Source: Brotonthovivens sp045629925
GTDB lineage: Bacteria > Bacillota > Clostridia > Lachnospirales > Lachnospiraceae
Length of the DNA stretch: 5,351 bases
Reading direction: 5' to 3'
NCBI GenBank assembly: GCA_045629925.1
Contig: JAZQSD010000077.1
Location: 1-5,351, forward strand
Shown here: positions 5,181-5,351 of the stretch, piece by piece
Layout of the letters: every line of letters starts with the position of its first letter
How positions within the stretch are numbered: position 1 is the stretch's first letter
The notes under the pieces: generated by a model
Seen by the model: only the letters and a program-made list of their open reading frames with translations
The model's database searches: none
Told to the model about the DNA's origin: nothing
Made by a program: the position numbers and the translations under genes

Positions 5181-5351
5181 TTAAAATGCCATCAATGTGC
5201 CCAACACACAAATTGCGAATTCCTTTGGAAGATCGCAAGGCGCATTATGTAAACCAGGAAAATATATTGGTTCCTTTTCGATGCACTTAGCAGACATTTT
5301 CGCAGCCGTGGCCATCATTGCACCTTTGCTGCCATCCCCCACTGCTATCAA
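5181..5351 (-). CDS. Unrecognised protein, C-terminal 56 residues only
   Basis: An open frame enters from the right edge and ends with TAA at 5183-5181. The visible C-terminus begins LIAVGDGSKGAMMATAAKMS, continues with CIEKEPIYFPGLHNAPCD, and ends EFAICVLGTLMAF. I do not recognise the family. Features seen are a glycine-rich GDGSKG followed by an alanine-rich helix, three cysteines (residues 23, 39 and 48 of the visible part) and a hydrophobic end. Support for it being real is the open frame across the whole segment, reasonable amino-acid composition, and the bidirectional terminator correctly placed just after its stop. The opposite strand is a poor alternative because its frame would run through that terminator. 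The short length visible keeps confidence moderate. Confidence 0.6.
   Translation of the reverse strand: MIAVGDGSKGAMMATAAKMSAKCIEKEPIYFPGLHNAPCDLPKEFAICVLGTLMAF

Noticed and set aside
4970..5290. Rightward 106-codon frame overlapping the regulator's end
   Set aside because: It starts inside the regulator gene, runs through the strong terminator, has low-complexity lysine and basic composition, and has no ribosome site.

Overview
The window looks like chromosomal DNA of a low-to-moderate GC Gram-positive anaerobe. A gut Clostridia or Lachnospiraceae-type genome is my best guess, based on strong AGGAGG ribosome sites, sigma-A-type TTGACA/TATAAT promoters, U-rich hairpin terminators and the protein families present. 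I see no mobile element, CRISPR array, tRNA or rRNA, and no gene-free stretch over 300 bases.

Left part (1-1262): the 5' end of an SPFH-domain protein gene runs leftward off the window. It is divergent from a complete Sfp-type 4'-phosphopantetheinyl transferase gene. Their promoters lie back to back. The SPFH promoter carries a 15-bp palindrome that matches the PerR peroxide-regulator box at 13 of 14 defined positions and covers its -10 element.

Middle (1263-2321): a small SnoaL-like (NTF2-fold) gene has its own TATAAT promoter, flanked by two palindromes. It converges on a ferritin gene, and one strong bidirectional hairpin terminator separates the two.

Right part (2322-5351): the ferritin is the second gene of a likely two-gene leftward operon. 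The first gene is a uroporphyrinogen-decarboxylase-family protein of the cobamide methyltransferase type, not HemE. Divergent to this operon is a PucR/CdaR-type regulator, which is the obvious candidate to control it. The 232-bp region between them holds promoters in both directions, an inverted repeat on the regulator's -10, and a hairpin plus an imperfect tandem repeat in the operon leader. The regulator ends at a second bidirectional terminator, shared with the 3' end of an unrecognised leftward gene.

Three genes have start codons that differ from the longest reading frame. In each case the longer start falls inside a promoter element or a ribosome binding site. The most interesting points are the pairing of a UroD-like methyltransferase with ferritin under a PucR-type regulator, and the putative PerR control of the SPFH gene. 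Ferritin and a PerR-linked gene in one window hint at an iron/oxidative-stress theme, but that link is inference.
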